A stretch of 64,000 bases of DNA from Sporosarcina sp. BI001-red (GTDB lineage: Bacteria > Bacillota > Bacilli > Bacillales_A > Planococcaceae). A program made the position numbers and the translations under genes. The notes under the pieces were generated by a model. The model did no database searches and had not been told where the DNA came from. It saw only the letters and a program-made list of their open reading frames with translations. Location of the stretch: positions 124,001 to 188,000 of the forward strand of contig NZ_QQAK01000014.1 in assembly GCF_003384035.1 (NCBI RefSeq), written 5' to 3'. This document shows positions 62,375-64,000 of this stretch, piece after piece (positions within the stretch are counted from its first letter, which is position 1; the number at the start of each line of letters is the position of its first letter).

Positions 62375-62465
62375 CGCGGGCCTACAGGATGTAGGTCATG
62401 CAACCGTCGCGGCAGGACGCCTCGAACTTAGGTTGTTTCCCTTAGCATCCCTAAGGAGTCGCCGA
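62375..62465 (-). ncRNA. Bacillaceae-1-like structured RNA
   Basis: On the minus strand two hairpins expose five-base loops of type RUCCU: CCTAC-ATCCT-GTAGG (62381-62395) and GGC-GTCCT-GCC (62411-62421). Two terminal RUCCU loops are the hallmark of the Bacillaceae-1 RNA motif as I recall it. A third hairpin CCTTA/TAAGG (62440-62456) lies at the 5' side. No promoter was identified. The known motif is often near rRNA operons, which is not the case here. Confidence 0.55.
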
Positions 62466-62535
62466 CTTACATTCCAATCAACGGGACATTCTAGTACAAA
62501 CAACTACATGAAACATAAAGAGATAGGGAAAAAGA

Positions 62536-62581
62536 AAAACCCGCAAACCAAAGTCTTGGTAGACATTTGCCTGCGGGTAAG
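62536..62581 (-). terminator. Terminator of the triple-repeat secreted protein gene
   Basis: An outer stem ACCCGCA/TGCGGGT with an inner AAGAC/GTCT pairing. A T run lies on the minus strand, 6 bp after the stop. Confidence 0.85.
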
Positions 62582-62587
62582 AATAAA

Positions 62588-63538
62588 TTATTGGGCTGCG
62601 CCGTAGAAGATTTGGCCGCCTTTTAGGTTGATGATTTTGAGCATGTTTGTGCGGTTTACGTAGATGCTTTTGAACTGTTCGCGTCCGTTAGCGTCTTTTA
62701 GTACGATTGTACGGTTGTTGTAATTATTAGAGACAACAACTGGTGTAAGTGCGCTTAGGTCTACGTGTGCTGCGAGTGTTTTGTATTCAGGCAGGCTACT
62801 GATTGTGCTTGAAGGCTGTTGTGGTTTTGCTTCAGGCTTTTGCTCTGGTTTCACTTCTGGAGCTGGTGTTGCAGCGTCTTCTTTTACGACTGTTTCAATG
62901 ACAACGCCTTGGCCTTTTAGGTTGATGACTTTTAATAGACCTGTATTTTTCACGAAGACACTCTTGTATTGTTCACGTCCGTTTGCGTCCTTTAAAAGGA
63001 TTGTGCGGTTGTTATAGTTGTCTGATACGATGACAGGCGTTAGGTCTGTTAAATCGACAGCTCCTGCTAATGTCTTGTATTCAGGCAGGCTACTGATTGC
63101 ACTAGCGGATTGACCTGATGATGCAACTGGTTTCACTTCAGGCGCTGGAGTAGCTGTGTCTGCTTTCACAGTAGTTACAAGAACTGCTCCGCCACCATTT
63201 AAGTTGATGACTTTAAGAAGTCCTGTCTTTTTCACGAAGACACTCTTGTACTGTGTGCGGCCGTAGTTATCAGAGAAAAGAATTACCCGGTTATTCACGT
63301 TGTCTTCAGTAACACGTGTAGTGAAGCTAGTTGGGTCGATGACGGAAGCAATTGATGCATACTCTTCCAGACCTGTGATGTCTTGGTTCACTTGTTGACC
63401 GTAGTTTGAATTTTGTTGTACGTGTGCATATGAGCTTTGAGCATTTGCATTGTGATCTGCGTGTGCATATGTCGCTGCTTGAGCACCTCCTGCGGAAATA
63501 AGTAATGCGCTAACTGCTGTGATCAATGTCTTTTTCAT
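62588..63538 (-). CDS. Secreted protein with three tandem 70-residue repeats
   Basis: A 316-residue exported protein. The signal peptide ends after AQA (about residue 21). Three homologous units lie at about 55-124, 149-218 and 247-313. Each has an EY....(V)D segment, then NNR(V/T)I, D..GR.Q(Y/F)KS and LK(V/I)INLKG. Linkers are Pro/Ala/Glu/Lys-rich (TPAPEVKP twice). No catalytic motif, anchor or LPXTG. I do not recognise the domain; a surface or matrix-binding role is a guess. Unit 1 is the most diverged. Confidence 0.8.
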   Translation of the reverse strand: MKKTLITAVSALLISAGGAQAATYAHADHNANAQSSYAHVQQNSNYGQQVNQDITGLEEYASIASVIDPTSFTTRVTEDNVNNRVILFSDNYGRTQYKSVFVKKTGLLKVINLNGGGAVLVTTVKADTATPAPEVKPVASSGQSASAISSLPEYKTLAGAVDLTDLTPVIVSDNYNNRTILLKDANGREQYKSVFVKNTGLLKVINLKGQGVVIETVVKEDAATPAPEVKPEQKPEAKPQQPSSTISSLPEYKTLAAHVDLSALTPVVVSNNYNNRTIVLKDANGREQFKSIYVNRTNMLKIINLKGGQIFYGAAQ

Positions 63539-63658
63539 CTTGTTCCTCTCCTTTTCCTGTTGGGATACTTATATCATAACCCCACTGTCTGAGAGGACCC
63601 TGTGATGTTTATTAGGACTTGATGAGAGAACCGTAAGAAGGTTTTAATGTTTAATCCC

Positions 63659-63690
63659 ACAAAAAAAGAGCCAGCAGTTAGCGGCTCTTT
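63659..63690 (-). terminator. Terminator of the CstR-like gene
   Basis: A hairpin AAAGAGCC/GGCTCTTT around a 10-nt loop overlapping the gene end, with a T run on the minus strand. Confidence 0.85.
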
Positions 63691-63944
63691 ACTAATAAGT
63701 CGACAGCTTCTTTTACAAGCGCCTCTTTTGTTTGCGGATTATCCGACAGCTCTTCGTTTTCCATACAAGCAATCAGGTTCGTGCTCACAATTAACCCGAT
63801 GGTCCGATCGATTCCCGAGCGAGACGCAGATAACTGTGTGATGACGTCTTTGCATTCATCGCCAGCCTCAATCATCCGTAGGACACCGCGAATTTGGCCT
63901 TCTATTCGTTTTAAACGATTGACTACTTTTGCATCGTATTCCAT
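63678..63944 (-). CDS. cstR: CstR-type persulfide-sensing repressor (CsoR family)
   Basis: An 88-residue helical repressor of the DUF156 family. Cys 31 (GDECKDVITQ) and Cys 60 (STNLIACM) are present, but Asn replaces the His that binds Cu(I) in CsoR. These positions and the flanking sequence match staphylococcal CstR, which is oxidised by hydropersulfides and controls sulfide-detoxification genes. GAGGAGG precedes the ATG. The regulated genes probably lie beyond the right edge. Confidence 0.88.
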   Translation of the reverse strand: MEYDAKVVNRLKRIEGQIRGVLRMIEAGDECKDVITQLSASRSGIDRTIGLIVSTNLIACMENEELSDNPQTKEALVKEAVDLLVKSR

Positions 63945-63978
63945 GGATCTGGCCTCCTCTTTTATCTACGTATATGAT

Positions 63979-63994
63979 ATACCCCTTCTGGTAT
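63979..63994. promoter_or_regulatory. Candidate CstR operator
   Basis: The inverted repeat ATACC-CCTTCT-GGTAT lies 35-50 bp upstream of the CstR-like gene, C/G-rich in the centre as expected for CsoR-family operators. It probably also serves divergent genes outside the window. Confidence 0.6.
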
Positions 63995-64000
63995 TGGGTC

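Overview
This window looks like a chromosome segment of a low-to-moderate GC Gram-positive endospore-former relative in the Bacillales. Planococcaceae close to Sporosarcina is my best guess. The basis is inference: a NarGHJI/NreABC nitrate system of the staphylococcal/bacillar type, a LiaIH-FSR-like envelope stress operon, GGAGG-type ribosome binding sites almost everywhere, frequent TTG/GTG starts, and SAM-I and preQ1-I riboswitches. No rRNA, tRNA, CRISPR array, phage or intact insertion sequence was seen. Most genes up to about 43.7 kb lie on the minus strand.

Left part (0.5-19.6 kb): a near-complete molybdenum-cofactor set (moaA, mobA, moaD, moaE, mobB, moeA, moaC, moaB, moeB) abuts a respiratory nitrate reductase locus transcribed as narGHJI, nreABC (nitrate/oxygen sensing), a hemerythrin-like protein and a NarK transporter. 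NarK carries a C-terminal PAS domain, which is unusual. A perfect NreC-type site (TAGGG-N4-CCCTA) lies about 100 bp upstream of narG. These genes form one functional unit: cofactor, enzyme, sensor and substrate uptake for anaerobic nitrate respiration.

Middle part (20-43.7 kb): an accessory stretch holds an HTH protein, a frameshifted Fic remnant, an ASCH protein, an unidentified protein, and a secreted metzincin with two exported companions. Next come a class I ribonucleotide reductase operon (nrdE, flavodoxin, nrdF) under a pair of NrdR boxes, a chemoreceptor, an AGCS symporter, CheV, a YkoGHI-like two-component/PepSY unit, UppP, DedA, and three fatty-acid degradation genes (thiolase, acyl-CoA dehydrogenase, acyl-CoA ligase). 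A candidate small RNA with its own promoter and terminator lies at 25.24-25.44 kb.

Right part (43.9-64 kb): a plus-strand lia-like operon contains an internal terminator followed by a 21-bp tandem repeat array. Then come a TM-helix-repeat channel protein and a small neighbour with a similar tail, a two-component system that may include an unannotated 59-aa membrane peptide, a GntR/ABC operon, a cysteine-rich copper-binding type protein, a KGG stress protein, preQ1-I riboswitch/queT, a BCCT transporter, SAM-I/metY, a Bacillaceae-1-like RNA, a secreted protein of three tandem repeats, and a CstR-type persulfide sensor at the edge.

The most notable non-genic signal is a dispersed repeat family with a 20-bp half-period and 40-bp period (alternating TTTATGAGCAC and TTATGATCAC). 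It occurs at four loci, each just downstream of an intrinsic terminator and in the same orientation as the upstream gene.
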